From assembly GCA_036389275.1 (NCBI GenBank), contig DASVQE010000027.1, forward strand, positions 13,743-77,742: a DNA stretch of 64,000 nt. Direction: 5' to 3'. This document shows, in pieces, positions 34,347 to 42,652 of the stretch. Source of the DNA: QHVT01 sp036389275. GTDB taxonomy: Bacteria > Acidobacteriota > Thermoanaerobaculia > Gp7-AA8. The number at the start of each line of letters is the position of its first letter. The first letter of the stretch is position 1. The position numbers and the translations under genes are program-made. The notes under the pieces were generated by a model. That model was not told the DNA's origin. It saw nothing but the letters and a program-made list of their open reading frames with translations, and did no database searches.

Positions 34347-34897
34347 AGCTGCGCACCGCCACGCGCGACGATCTGCCGCGCATCGCCGAGGTGATGCGCG
34401 AGTCGACCGCGAGTCTGAGCGTCGGCTTCTACGACGCGCGCGAGCGCGCCAGCGCCGTCGAGCACATCACCGTCCCCGACGTGCAGCTCATCGACGACGG
34501 GACGTACTACGTGATCGAAGATGAAGGAGCGATCGTCGCCTGCGGCGGCTGGAGCCTGCGCCGCAAACTCTTCACCGGCGGAGGCGACGCCGATGCCACA
34601 CGCCTCGACCCGCGCTTCGACGCCGCGCGCATCCGGGCGATGTTCGTGCTCCCGTCGCACACCCGCCGCGGCCTCGGTCGGTTGCTGCTCGACACCTCCG
34701 AGCGCGCCGCCCGCGACGCCGGCTTCCACACCTTCGAGCTCATGGCCACGCTGCCGGGCGTCCCGCTCTACCGCGCCTGCGGCTACGAAGAAGTCGAGCA
34801 GTCGGAGATCCGCCTCGCCGACGGCGTGACCCTCGGCGGCGTGATCATGCGGAAGGTGGTGGCGGCGGCGGGAGCACCTCCGCGTCGCGTCATGTAA
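34343..34897 (+). CDS. GNAT family N-acetyltransferase
   Basis: The 184-residue protein starts KLRTATRDDLPRIAEVMRES, the usual GNAT opening. The acetyl-CoA loop is FVLPSHTRRGLGRLLLDTSE (motif A: R-x-x-G-x-G/A), and the C-terminal part is FELMATLPGVPLYRACGYEEV. GTG start overlaps the DUF4388 stop (GTGA). The acetyl acceptor is unknown. Confidence 0.9.
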   Translation: MKLRTATRDDLPRIAEVMRESTASLSVGFYDARERASAVEHITVPDVQLIDDGTYYVIEDEGAIVACGGWSLRRKLFTGGGDADATRLDPRFDAARIRAMFVLPSHTRRGLGRLLLDTSERAARDAGFHTFELMATLPGVPLYRACGYEEVEQSEIRLADGVTLGGVIMRKVVAAAGAPPRRVM

Positions 34898-34900
34898 AAT
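34895..34900 (+). promoter_or_regulatory. Candidate -10 box (TAAAAT)
   Basis: TAAAAT, 11 nt before the ATG at 34912. It overlaps the stop codon of the GNAT gene. Confidence 0.35.
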
Positions 34901-34911
34901 AACTGCCGTCC

Positions 34912-35592
34912 ATGCGTCTGCGTCCGCTCCTCCTGCTGCTCCTCACGCTCGCTGCCTGTGCGCCGGCCGGGCCGCCGGTCAAGCCGAACGACCGGGAGTG
35001 GACGTTGCTCACGGCCGACTATCAGTGGATCCAGACCGTGCGCGGCGCGCAGAAAGTGCCGGCGGCGTCGGCGTCGCGCAAGGAGCAGATCGAGGCGCTG
35101 CTCGAGAATCACAAGAAGCTCGAGCCGATGTACGTCGCGTTCACCGACAAGGCCAACGAGTACTTTCACCGCACCGGCGATCCGCGCGCCGCGACGTTGC
35201 TCGCCAAAGAAAAAATTCTCCTCGGCGACGAGTACATGAACGTGCTCTCGCGCTACGACAAAGCCATCGAGCTCTATCGCGCCGCGCTCGAGCTCGACCC
35301 GACGAATGGCGAGGCGCAGCAGCGCATCAGCGCGGCCGAGCAGCGGCGGTACGTCTCGATGAGCACCTTCGCCGCGGTGAAACAGGGGATGAAGGAAGAG
35401 GAAGTGCGGAAGCTGGTCGGGCTGCCGCGCGAGGACTGGATCAAGCAGGTCGTCCAGAACAAGCGCGTCTACTCGGTCTGGATCTACCCCAAAGCCGACG
35501 GCGGTGCCTCGGCCATCTACTTTGACAATGGTGTGGTCTATCACACAAACTGGAACGCTGCGGCCCCACCGAGCAACTCGGGCGGCAAGTGA
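34912..35592 (+). CDS. Lipoprotein with TPR-like helices and a BamE/SmpA-like C-terminus
   Basis: The 226-residue protein has a lipoprotein signal (RPLLLLLLTLAAC, Cys about 16). The middle is helical, with a TPR-like motif around residues 105-145 (RYDKAIELYRAALELDPTNG). The last 75 residues (VKQGMKEEEVRKLVGLPR, then YSVWIYPKADGG) look like the SmpA/OmlA/BamE fold, with its alpha-alpha-beta-beta order. It may sit at the outer membrane and take part in envelope assembly, together with the SPOR protein encoded next (inference). Confidence 0.8.
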   Translation: MRLRPLLLLLLTLAACAPAGPPVKPNDREWTLLTADYQWIQTVRGAQKVPAASASRKEQIEALLENHKKLEPMYVAFTDKANEYFHRTGDPRAATLLAKEKILLGDEYMNVLSRYDKAIELYRAALELDPTNGEAQQRISAAEQRRYVSMSTFAAVKQGMKEEEVRKLVGLPREDWIKQVVQNKRVYSVWIYPKADGGASAIYFDNGVVYHTNWNAAAPPSNSGGK

Positions 35593-35598
35593 TGTTCC

Positions 35599-35604
35599 GG
35601 GAGG
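35599..35604 (+). promoter_or_regulatory. Shine-Dalgarno site (GGGAGG) that decides the SPOR start
   Basis: GGGAGG with 8 nt to the ATG at 35613. It supports this start over the overlapping GTG at 35589 or ATG at 35592. Confidence 0.55.
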
Positions 35605-35612
35605 ATGGACGG

Positions 35613-36323
35613 ATGGAAGAACAGCACAGCGCCGACGATCAGTCGCATTACGAAATCTCTCTGACGGCAGGACAGGCCTTCGTCGCCTTCGTGCTCCTGC
35701 TGCTCTCGCTCGCGGCTTCGTTCGCGTTCGGCCTGATGATCGGCAAGGGACAGGCGGACGAGCGGCTGGTGGTGAAGAAGGAATCGACGCCGGTCGTGAC
35801 CGAGGCCAGCGCGATGCCGAAGAAACCGTCGGGACGCATCGTCGAGCTCGGAGTGGCGGACGATGACTTTCAGGCGAGCGATACCGCCGCGGCGACCGAC
35901 ACGAGCGTGACCGCGCCGGCGACTGACGAAGCCACCGCTGCGACCATCAGCGAAGCAGAGGTCAACGACAGCGCGACCAGCGCGGCCGCGCCGGCGACAA
36001 CGCCTCAGGCGCAGCAACCGCAACCGCAAACGCAACCGCAATCGCAGACGCAGCAAGCCGCCGTCGCGAACCCGCAGCCCGCGACCACCGCACCGCCCAT
36101 CCCGCACTTTGCGCAGCTCCTCTCGACCAGCGATCAGAAAACCGCCGAGGCGCTGGCGGCGAGGCTCATCGACCGCGGCTTCACCTCCGCGTACGTCGAG
36201 CGCGGCACCACCGAGAAAGGTCCCGTCTTCCGCGTGCGCATCCGCTTCCCCAACGAGAGCGACGCCCGCGCCGCCGAGCCGAAGCTGCGCGAGTTTTCGA
36301 AAGACGTCTGGATCGCGAAGTAG
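35613..36323 (+). CDS. Membrane-anchored SPOR-domain protein
   Basis: The 236-residue protein has a cytoplasmic N-terminus, one TM (AFVAFVLLLLSLAASFAFGLMIG) and a long periplasmic linker rich in Thr, Ala, Gln and Pro. The C-terminal SPOR domain covers about residues 165-236 (FAQLLSTSDQKTAEALAARL, GFTSAYVERG, FRVRIRFPNES). SPOR domains bind denuded peptidoglycan glycans at division sites, so a role in division or cell-wall remodelling is likely. The start at 35613 has a strong GGGAGG site; an ATG at 35592 and a GTG at 35589 are in-frame alternatives. Confidence 0.88.
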   Translation: MEEQHSADDQSHYEISLTAGQAFVAFVLLLLSLAASFAFGLMIGKGQADERLVVKKESTPVVTEASAMPKKPSGRIVELGVADDDFQASDTAAATDTSVTAPATDEATAATISEAEVNDSATSAAAPATTPQAQQPQPQTQPQSQTQQAAVANPQPATTAPPIPHFAQLLSTSDQKTAEALAARLIDRGFTSAYVERGTTEKGPVFRVRIRFPNESDARAAEPKLREFSKDVWIAK

Positions 36324-36338
36324 TGTCGATGCCGTGAA

Positions 36339-36365
36339 GCCTGCTTCAGCGTCGCTGAAGCAGGC
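36339..36365 (+). terminator. Perfect hairpin after the SPOR gene
   Basis: GCCTGCTTCAGC, loop gtc, GCTGAAGCAGGC: a perfect 12-bp stem with a 3-nt loop, 15 bp after the stop codon and 25 bp before the next ATG. No T-tract follows, so it could equally be a dispersed palindromic repeat. Confidence 0.55.
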
Positions 36366-36390
36366 ACGACCCTCGCTGGCAGTCACGACC

Positions 36391-37152
36391 ATGTCTGATC
36401 AGCGAAGGACCAAGACCACCACTCCGGAGCTCGAGGAGCTGCGCAGCGCGCAGAAAGCGAAGCGGCGTCCGGCCGCCGATCCCACCTACATCCTCGACAA
36501 GGCGATCTACCAGCTCTGGGAGACCATCAACGATCTCGACCAGATCCAGCCGGAGCGCGTCGAGCACTACCGCGTCTCGATCTTCGGCAGCTCGCGCATC
36601 CGCACCGGCGACCCGATCTACGAAGAAGTGAAAAAGCTCAGCGCCGACCTCGCGCGCATGGGCGTCGACATCGTCACCGGCGGCGGTCCTGGCCTGATGG
36701 AAGCGGCGAACGCCGGAGCGATGGAAGGCAAGGGCGAGAGCAAAGCCTTCTCCTTCGGCCTGGCCATTCATCTCCCGACCGAGGAGACGGCGAATCCGTT
36801 CGTCGACAAAGTCTTCAGGCATCGGACGTTCTTTTCGCGTCTGCACCACTTCATCCGTCTCTCCTCCGCCTTCATCGTCATGCCCGGCGGCATCGGCACG
36901 GCGCTCGAGCTCTTCATGGTCTGGCAGCTCCTGCAGGTCAAGCACATGAAAGAGCATCCGCTGATCATGGTCGGTACAATGTGGCCCGGACTGATCGAGT
37001 GGATGCGCGGGCCGATGCTCGAGCGCGGCCTCGTCAGTCCATCCGACTTCGACGTGATCAAGGTCGTCGGCTCCTCCGGAGACGCCATTCCGATCATCCG
37101 CGAGTCGTACGAACGCTGGCGACAGGAGAGAGAGAATGCCGACCCAGGATGA
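36391..37152 (+). CDS. LOG family protein (TIGR00730-type, possible cytokinin-riboside phosphoribohydrolase)
   Basis: The 253-residue Rossmann protein carries the LOG motifs VTGGGPGLMEAANAGA and MPGGIGTALELFMVWQ (PGGxGTxxE), plus VSIFGSSRI. These are the nucleotide-binding and catalytic segments of nucleoside-5'-monophosphate phosphoribohydrolases. The N-terminus is about 50 residues longer than minimal LOGs, as in the larger bacterial group. The bacterial role is probably nucleotide salvage or clean-up. It overlaps mrp by 17 bp, suggesting co-translation. Confidence 0.9.
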   Translation: MSDQRRTKTTTPELEELRSAQKAKRRPAADPTYILDKAIYQLWETINDLDQIQPERVEHYRVSIFGSSRIRTGDPIYEEVKKLSADLARMGVDIVTGGGPGLMEAANAGAMEGKGESKAFSFGLAIHLPTEETANPFVDKVFRHRTFFSRLHHFIRLSSAFIVMPGGIGTALELFMVWQLLQVKHMKEHPLIMVGTMWPGLIEWMRGPMLERGLVSPSDFDVIKVVGSSGDAIPIIRESYERWRQERENADPG

Positions 37153-38251
37153 AGTCCTCGAGGCGCTGAAGAAGGTCAAGTTTCCCGGCCTTTCCCGCGA
37201 CATCGTCTCGTTCGGTTTCGTACGCGACATCACCATCGAGGGCGGCGACGTCACCGTCGCCATCCAGTTCCAGACCGAGAACCCGGCCGCCGGCCAGGCC
37301 ATCGCCCGCGATGCCGAAGCCGCCGTTCGCGGCGTCAGCGGCGTCACCAGCGCGCGCATCCAGATGGAGATCGGCGCGCGCCAGTCCTCCGGCGGGCAGC
37401 AGCAGACCGCGCCCGCGGTCCTCGGCGGCGTGAAGTACAAGATCGCCGTCGCTTCGGGCAAAGGCGGCGTCGGCAAGTCGACCGTCTCCACGAATCTCGC
37501 GCTCGCGCTGCACGCCCTCGGCTACAGCGTCGGCATGCTCGACGCCGACATCTACGGGCCGTCGCAGCAGATGATGCTCGGCATCGAAGGGCGTCCGCAG
37601 ATCGACGAGCACGACGAGAAGATCGTCCCGATGGAGCGCCACGGCATCAAGACCATGTCCCTCGGCCTCATCACCGATCCCGACACGCCGGTGATCTGGC
37701 GCGGGCCGATGGTGATGAAGGCGCTCGATCAGTTCCTCACCGACGTGAAGTGGGGCAATCTCGACTTCATGATCATCGACCTGCCGCCCGGCACCGGCGA
37801 CGCGCAGCTCACGCTCACGCAGAAAGCTGGACTGACCGGCGCGGTGGTGGTGACGACGCCGCAGGACGTCGCGCTCATCGACGCGCGCAAGGGTCTGGCG
37901 ATGTTCCGCAAGGTGAACGTGCCGGTGCTCGGCATCGTCGAGAACATGAGCTACTTCCTCTGCCGCCACTGCGGCGAGCGCGAAGAGATCTTCGGACACG
38001 GCGGCGGTAAGAAGACCGCCGGCCTTCTCGGCGTGCCGTTCCTCGGCGAGGTGCCGATCGATCCGAAGGTCGTCGTCGGCGGCGACACCGGCCAGCCGAT
38101 CGTCGTCAGCGATCCCGACGCGCCGGCCTCGCAGGCGTTTCGCGAGCTCGCGCGGCAGGTGGTCGAGCAGCTCGAGTCGGGCATGGCCGGACACACGCAC
38201 GATCACGATCATGACCATCATCACGATCACGACCACGCCCACACGCACTGA
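37136..38251 (+). CDS. Mrp/ApbC-type iron-sulfur carrier P-loop ATPase with His-rich tail
   Basis: The 371-residue protein has an N-terminal MIP18/DUF59 domain (about 1-80). The Mrp/NBP35 ATPase domain includes the deviant Walker A ASGKGGVGKSTVSTNLA, LPPGTGDAQLTLTQ and the CxxC pair in FLCRHCGE that binds the transferred cluster. The last 20 or so residues are almost only His and Asp (GHTHDHDHDHHHDHDHAHTH), an unusual extension likely to bind Ni, Zn or Fe. The ATG has an aggag site 7 nt upstream. It delivers Fe-S clusters to apo-proteins; IspG, encoded in this window, is one such client type (inference). Confidence 0.94.
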   Translation: MPTQDEVLEALKKVKFPGLSRDIVSFGFVRDITIEGGDVTVAIQFQTENPAAGQAIARDAEAAVRGVSGVTSARIQMEIGARQSSGGQQQTAPAVLGGVKYKIAVASGKGGVGKSTVSTNLALALHALGYSVGMLDADIYGPSQQMMLGIEGRPQIDEHDEKIVPMERHGIKTMSLGLITDPDTPVIWRGPMVMKALDQFLTDVKWGNLDFMIIDLPPGTGDAQLTLTQKAGLTGAVVVTTPQDVALIDARKGLAMFRKVNVPVLGIVENMSYFLCRHCGEREEIFGHGGGKKTAGLLGVPFLGEVPIDPKVVVGGDTGQPIVVSDPDAPASQAFRELARQVVEQLESGMAGHTHDHDHDHHHDHDHAHTH

Positions 38252-38260
38252 GGCGGGACG

Positions 38261-39085
38261 TTGTCAGCGCGACGCAAGCGAGCGACTCGACGGCGCGTCG
38301 CCGATGCGGTCGCGGACGCCGGCGTCATCACCGAGCCGGCCGATGCGAGCGCGCCGGCGTTGGCGCGCTACCGCGCCGCGCTCGAGTCGCGTTTCTATCT
38401 GCGCATCCACATGACGCTGCTCCTCGGCGCGACGTTCGCGTCGGGAGTGGTGGCCACGAACCTGCTGCTGCGCGCCGGTCTCTATCACCTGACCGAGCGC
38501 TACATCCTCGCGGTCTGCGGCGCGTATCTGGTGTTTCTCGGATTGGTGCGGCTCTGGCTGATCTACGTCGGCGCGGACAGGCGCGGCATCGATCTCGGCA
38601 GCAACGGCATCGACATCGGAGACCTCGGCGGCATCGGCGGCAGCGACGCGAGTGACACCGCGGGCGAGGTGCTGCACGCCGGCGGCGGACGCTTCGGCGG
38701 CGGCGGCGCCACCGGTTCGTGGGGCACGCCGACGCCGGTGAAGAGCTCCGGCTCGTCGGCGCTGGATTTCGGCGATCTCGACGATCTGTGGATCGTCGTG
38801 CTGCTGATCGCGCTCGTCCTGGCGCTGCTCGCGATCGCGGTCTACCTGATCTGGGTGGCGCCGGCGATCCTCTCCGAGGCTGCGTTCGATGCGGCGCTGG
38901 CCGGCGCGCTGGCGCGGCGCGCGAAGAAGATGAGCAGCCCCGGCTGGGTCGGCGCGGTGTGGCGCGCGACGGTGGTGCCGTTCCTCGTCGTGCTCGTTCT
39001 CGCCGGCGCGCTCGGCTGGGCCGCGGAGCGCCGCTGCCCCGAGGCGAAGCGTCTCAGCGAGGCGCTGCACTGCCCGGGCCGTTGA
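38261..39085 (+). CDS. Four-TM membrane protein with Gly-rich centre, unknown
   Basis: The 274-residue protein has a basic N-terminus (SARRKRATRRR). TM segments lie at about 52-72 and 82-105, then a Gly/Ser-rich loop (about 110-165) with AGGGRFGGGGATGSWG, then TMs at about 170-205 and 240-258. The Gly-rich motif resembles the tails of TPM proteins. The start is TTG; no better start codon lies in frame until residue 51. The 3' end overlaps the converging glycosyltransferase gene by 32 bp. No family recognised. Confidence 0.65.
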   Translation: MSARRKRATRRRVADAVADAGVITEPADASAPALARYRAALESRFYLRIHMTLLLGATFASGVVATNLLLRAGLYHLTERYILAVCGAYLVFLGLVRLWLIYVGADRRGIDLGSNGIDIGDLGGIGGSDASDTAGEVLHAGGGRFGGGGATGSWGTPTPVKSSGSSALDFGDLDDLWIVVLLIALVLALLAIAVYLIWVAPAILSEAAFDAALAGALARRAKKMSSPGWVGAVWRATVVPFLVVLVLAGALGWAAERRCPEAKRLSEALHCPGR

Positions 39086-40511
39086 CGTAGTAGATGCGGA
39101 TCGACTTGCCGGCGTAGGCGACCGGCTGCCGTTCGCCGAGCCACGCCCAGGCGCCGCGCGTGCGGCCGCTGGCCTCGCGAAAATGCATCTCGCTGATGGC
39201 GATCCAACCGGTGGCCGGACGATACGGCAGCAGCGGACGCAAGCCGCGGAACCCGTGCGCGCCCGGCTGCGCGCTGCCAAAGTAGGCGAGCGAGAGCGCG
39301 TCGATGTGCCGCTCGTCGCAGATGCGCCGCAGCCGCAGCAGGTCCTGCCCCCAATCGAGATTGCTGTCGAGCAGGATGTGCGCGGGATCGCGCCCGGCGG
39401 TGACGTTGAAGTAGGCGAGGTGGTCGGGATGGGCGCGCGGGAACCCAGCGAGCTGCGCGAGGACGAGCACCGCCGACGCCACATGGCGCCACTGCACGAC
39501 GGCGACGCCGGCCACGACGGCCAGCAGCGGATAGAGCGGCAGCACGTGACGTACGCCGATGTCGATGTGGCTCGTCATCGCTACCAGCAGCATGGCCGCG
39601 GCAGCGAATGCAGGAGCGAGCATCCGCCGCGCGCCGAGCGCGAAGGCCACCAGCAGAGCCGGCGTCGACTTGAACCAGAGCGCGACCGGAAAGTAATACC
39701 ACCAGCCGTCGCGCCGCACGTAGCCGAAGAGGTATCCGGGATGCCCGGCCGCGTTGTGCGCGCGCAGCTCGGCGATGCCGCGAAGCAGCAGTCCAATATC
39801 AAACTGATAAATAGTGACGACCACCACTATCAACGTGATGAATGAGGCGATCAGCGGCCCGGCCAGCGTCCGCCGCAGCGATTTGCGTGCGGCGATGGCG
39901 ATCACCAACGCCGCCGCCGGCAGAAACGCCAGCGCGGAGAATTTCGAAGTGACCGCCGCCGCCGCCGCCACGCCGAGCAGGACGCCGCGACCCAGCGACG
40001 GCCGCTCGATGCATGACGTCAGCAGAAAGAGCGCCGCCGCGATGCACGCCGCCGCGGCCATGTCGTTCGTGGCCACGCCGGCATGCGCGATCACGGTCGG
40101 CTGCAGCGCGAAAAACAGCAGCGCCGCCGCTCCGGCCCACGCGCCGCCGAGCCGCGCCGCCCACGCCGCGACCACGAAGCAGCCCAGCAGAAAAAAGAGC
40201 AGCGTCCCGGCGCGCGCGCTCGTCAGCGTCGCCAGGTAATCGCCATTGCCGTAGAGGATGGCGTTGCCGTCGAAGAGCCAGTGGCCGTGCGGAACGAAGC
40301 GCGCGCCGCGCAGCAGCGGCCCGAGCCCGCACGCGATGCGAGCCAGCGGCGGATGCTGGAGGTCCGCCTCCGCGTAACGATGCTGCAGCCAGGCCACGCC
40401 GCCGGCGATGTGCGCCGGCTCGTCGACGGTTTGATTGAAGATCGTCCAGCCATGCGCCACCGCCGCGACCGCGACGAGCGTGATGAGGACGCAGGCCGCG
40501 CGCGCATTCAC
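39054..40511 (-). CDS. Integral membrane glycosyltransferase (GT39/PMT-like)
   Basis: The 485-residue protein has about ten TM helices. The first periplasmic loop carries TVDEPAHIAGGVAW, with the acidic residue that follows TM1 in GT39/ArnT enzymes, and LQHPPLARI. Later loops include NDMAAAA and LDSNLDWGQDLLRL, the second a segment common in bacterial PMT-like proteins. It probably moves a sugar from a polyprenyl phosphate to a periplasmic acceptor. The start is GTG at 40511, because a TATCAT box ends 7 nt upstream; an ATG at 40507 is out of frame. It is divergent from the CoA-transferase genes with only 27 bp between start codons. Confidence 0.85.
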   Translation of the reverse strand: MNARAACVLITLVAVAAVAHGWTIFNQTVDEPAHIAGGVAWLQHRYAEADLQHPPLARIACGLGPLLRGARFVPHGHWLFDGNAILYGNGDYLATLTSARAGTLLFFLLGCFVVAAWAARLGGAWAGAAALLFFALQPTVIAHAGVATNDMAAAACIAAALFLLTSCIERPSLGRGVLLGVAAAAAVTSKFSALAFLPAAALVIAIAARKSLRRTLAGPLIASFITLIVVVVTIYQFDIGLLLRGIAELRAHNAAGHPGYLFGYVRRDGWWYYFPVALWFKSTPALLVAFALGARRMLAPAFAAAAMLLVAMTSHIDIGVRHVLPLYPLLAVVAGVAVVQWRHVASAVLVLAQLAGFPRAHPDHLAYFNVTAGRDPAHILLDSNLDWGQDLLRLRRICDERHIDALSLAYFGSAQPGAHGFRGLRPLLPYRPATGWIAISEMHFREASGRTRGAWAWLGERQPVAYAGKSIRIYYVNGPGSAAPR

Positions 40512-40518
40512 GCGCCGG

Positions 40519-40528
40519 ATGATATCTT
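40519..40528. promoter_or_regulatory. Overlapping divergent -10 boxes
   Basis: atgatatctt reads TATCAT on the minus strand (40519-40524, 7 nt before the GTG at 40511) and TATCTT on the plus strand (40523-40528, 10 nt before the ATG at 40539). Polymerase could probably use only one at a time. Confidence 0.45.
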
Positions 40529-40538
40529 CGCCGCCGCC

Positions 40539-41234
40539 ATGATGAACAAAGTCATCGCCTCCGCGGACGAGGCTTTGCGCGACGTTTCCGACGGCGCCAC
40601 GCTCGTCGTCGGCGGCTTCGGTCTCTGCGGAATTCCGGAAAACCTGATCAACGCCCTCGTCAAGAAAGGCGTCAAGGATCTGACTTGCGTCTCCAACAAC
40701 GCCGGCGTCGACGACTGGGGACTCGGCCTGCTGCTGCAGACGCGGCAGATCCGCAAGATGGTCTCCTCGTACGTCGGCGAGAACGCGGAGTTCGAGCGGC
40801 AGTACCTGGCCGGCGAGCTCGAAGTGGAGTTCGTGCCGCAGGGGACGCTGGCCGAGCGGATGCGCGCCGGCGGCGCCGGCATCCCGGCCTTCTACACGCC
40901 GGCCGGTTTCGGCACCGTGGTCGCCGAAGGGAAAGAGACGCGCGACTTCGACGGCCGCATGTACGTCCTCGAGCGCGGCATCGTCGGCGACTTCTCGCTC
41001 GTCGCTGCCTGGCGCGGCGACCGCCTCGGCAATCTCGTCTACCGCAAGTCGGCGCGCAACTTCAATCCGATGGCGGCCACCGCCGGCCGGATCTGCATCG
41101 CCGAGGTCGAGGAGCTGGTCGAGCCGGGCGAGCTCGATCCCGACGGCATCCACACGCCCGGCATCTTCGTGCATCGCATGATCGTCTCGCCGCGCGTCAA
41201 GCGTATCGAGCAGCGCACCGTGAGAAAGGGATAG
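40539..41234 (+). CDS. scoA: 3-oxoacid (succinyl-CoA:3-ketoacid) CoA-transferase subunit A
   Basis: The 231-residue protein shows the subunit A signatures VGGFGLCGIPENLINAL, VSNNAGVDDWGLGLLL, AFYTPAGFGTVV and NFNPMAATAG. With subunit B, 3 nt downstream, it transfers CoA from succinyl-CoA to acetoacetate or a similar 3-oxoacid, linking ketone-body or butanoate metabolism to acetyl-CoA. The first two codons are both ATG (40539, 40542). Earlier in-frame codons lie in the divergent gene and are not used. Confidence 0.93.
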   Translation: MMNKVIASADEALRDVSDGATLVVGGFGLCGIPENLINALVKKGVKDLTCVSNNAGVDDWGLGLLLQTRQIRKMVSSYVGENAEFERQYLAGELEVEFVPQGTLAERMRAGGAGIPAFYTPAGFGTVVAEGKETRDFDGRMYVLERGIVGDFSLVAAWRGDRLGNLVYRKSARNFNPMAATAGRICIAEVEELVEPGELDPDGIHTPGIFVHRMIVSPRVKRIEQRTVRKG

Positions 41235-41237
41235 ACC

Positions 41238-41894
41238 ATGCCGCTCACACGCGAACAGATCGTCCGCCGCGCCGCGCGCGAGCTGCGCGACGGGTACTAC
41301 GTCAACCTCGGCATCGGCATGCCGACCCTCGTCGCCAACAACATCCCCGACGGAATGGAAGTGATCCTCCAATCCGAAAACGGCATCCTCGGACTCGGCC
41401 CGTTTCCCACCGACGCCGAGGTCGATCCCGATCTGATCAACGCCGGCAAGCAGACCGTAACCGTGCTGCCTGGCGCGGCGTTCTTCTCCAGCGCCGACTC
41501 GTTCTCGATGATCCGCGGCGGCAAGGTCGATCTCTCGATCCTCGGCGCGATGCAGGTCTCCGCGCAGGGCGACATCGCCAACTGGATGGTGCCGGGCGCG
41601 ATGGTCAAGGGGATGGGCGGCGCGATGGATCTGGTGGCCGGCGCGAAGCGGCTCATCGTGACGATGGAGCACGTCACGAAAAAAGGGGAGAAGAAGATCC
41701 TCGAGAAATGCGCGCTGCCGCTCACCGGCGTGCGCTGCGTGAATCGCATCATTACCGACTACGCCGTGCTCGACGTGACGCCGGAAGGTCTCGAGCTGAT
41801 CGAGGTCGCGCCGGGCGTGACGGTCGACGAGGTGCAGTCGATGACCGAGCCGAAGCTGATCGTGCGCGGCGACGTGGCGGAGATCGCGATCTGA
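41238..41894 (+). CDS. scoB: 3-oxoacid CoA-transferase subunit B
   Basis: The 218-residue protein has the catalytic glutamate in QSENGILGLGPFP, plus VNLGIGMPTLVANNIP and FSMIRGGKVDLSILGAMQV, all standard for subunit B. It forms the active heterodimer or heterotetramer with ScoA. Length and motifs are complete. Its stop overlaps the likely CTG start of the methyltransferase gene. Confidence 0.95.
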   Translation: MPLTREQIVRRAARELRDGYYVNLGIGMPTLVANNIPDGMEVILQSENGILGLGPFPTDAEVDPDLINAGKQTVTVLPGAAFFSSADSFSMIRGGKVDLSILGAMQVSAQGDIANWMVPGAMVKGMGGAMDLVAGAKRLIVTMEHVTKKGEKKILEKCALPLTGVRCVNRIITDYAVLDVTPEGLELIEVAPGVTVDEVQSMTEPKLIVRGDVAEIAI

Positions 41895-42652
41895 CCGACC
41901 GCGCGGGCCGCGGATATTGGGAGTCGCTCTGGACCGCGCAGCGCAACCGGCGCGTGATCGGCGCGCGGCCGCTCACGCACGCGGAGCGCAGCTTCGACGA
42001 GGCGTTCGACGGGGCGTTCCGCATCCTCGGCGACACGCGCGGCAAGCGGCTGCTCGAAGCGGGATGCGGCGGCTCCGGCTGGCTGCCGTACTTTGCGCGG
42101 CGCTGGGGCTTTCGCGTGAGCGGCATCGACTACTCGAGCGCCGGCTGCGCGTCCGCGGAGTCGCTCGCGCAACGCGCCGGGGTCGAGGCGGAGATCGTCT
42201 GCGCCGATTTCTTCGCGCCGCCGGAGCAACTCCTCGGCGCCTTCGACGCGGTCGTGTCGATGGGCGTGGTCGAGCACTTTGCCGACACTGCCGCCGCACT
42301 GAACGCGCTGGCGCGGCTGCTCCGCCCGGGCGGCGTGCTCGTGACCGAGGTGCCGAACATGGCCGGCTTCAACGGCACGCTGCAAAAGCTGTTGCGGCGC
42401 CGCGTGTACGACATTCACGTGCCGCTCGACGCGCGCGCACTCGCCGCCGCGCACGAAGCCGCAGGACTGCGCCTCATCGAGTGCCGCTACCTGATGTCGT
42501 TGAACCTCGCAGTGGTGAACGCCGGCCGCTTCTCACCCGTGCTGGCCGCGCTCTCGCGCGTGGCCTGGCTGCTCGAGCGCCTCACCGGCCGCTGGCCGGC
42601 GACGCGCGCGCTGTCACCGTATGTGTTCGCGGTGGCGGAGCTCCGTCAATGA
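41891..42652 (+). CDS. Class I SAM-dependent methyltransferase, probable CTG start
   Basis: The 253-residue protein (from the CTG) has motif I LLEAGCGGSGWLPYFAR, an acidic motif II (FRVSGIDYSSAGC) and the post-I segment FDAVVSMGVVEHF. Substrate unknown, though the GYWESLW start and overall pattern are common in lipid or small-molecule methyltransferases near cell-envelope genes. No ATG, GTG or TTG precedes GYWESLWTAQ in frame after the upstream stop, so the CTG at 41891, overlapping the scoB stop as CTGA, is the best start. The next option, GTG at 41954, would cut off this conserved segment. It overlaps the converging sulfatase gene by 7 bp. Confidence 0.8.
   Translation: MTDRAGRGYWESLWTAQRNRRVIGARPLTHAERSFDEAFDGAFRILGDTRGKRLLEAGCGGSGWLPYFARRWGFRVSGIDYSSAGCASAESLAQRAGVEAEIVCADFFAPPEQLLGAFDAVVSMGVVEHFADTAAALNALARLLRPGGVLVTEVPNMAGFNGTLQKLLRRRVYDIHVPLDARALAAAHEAAGLRLIECRYLMSLNLAVVNAGRFSPVLAALSRVAWLLERLTGRWPATRALSPYVFAVAELRQ

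Noticed and set aside
38195..38248. Short tandem cac/gat repeats at the end of the mrp gene considered as a microsatellite
   Set aside because: The repeats are in frame and encode a His/Asp tail. They are noted under the gene.
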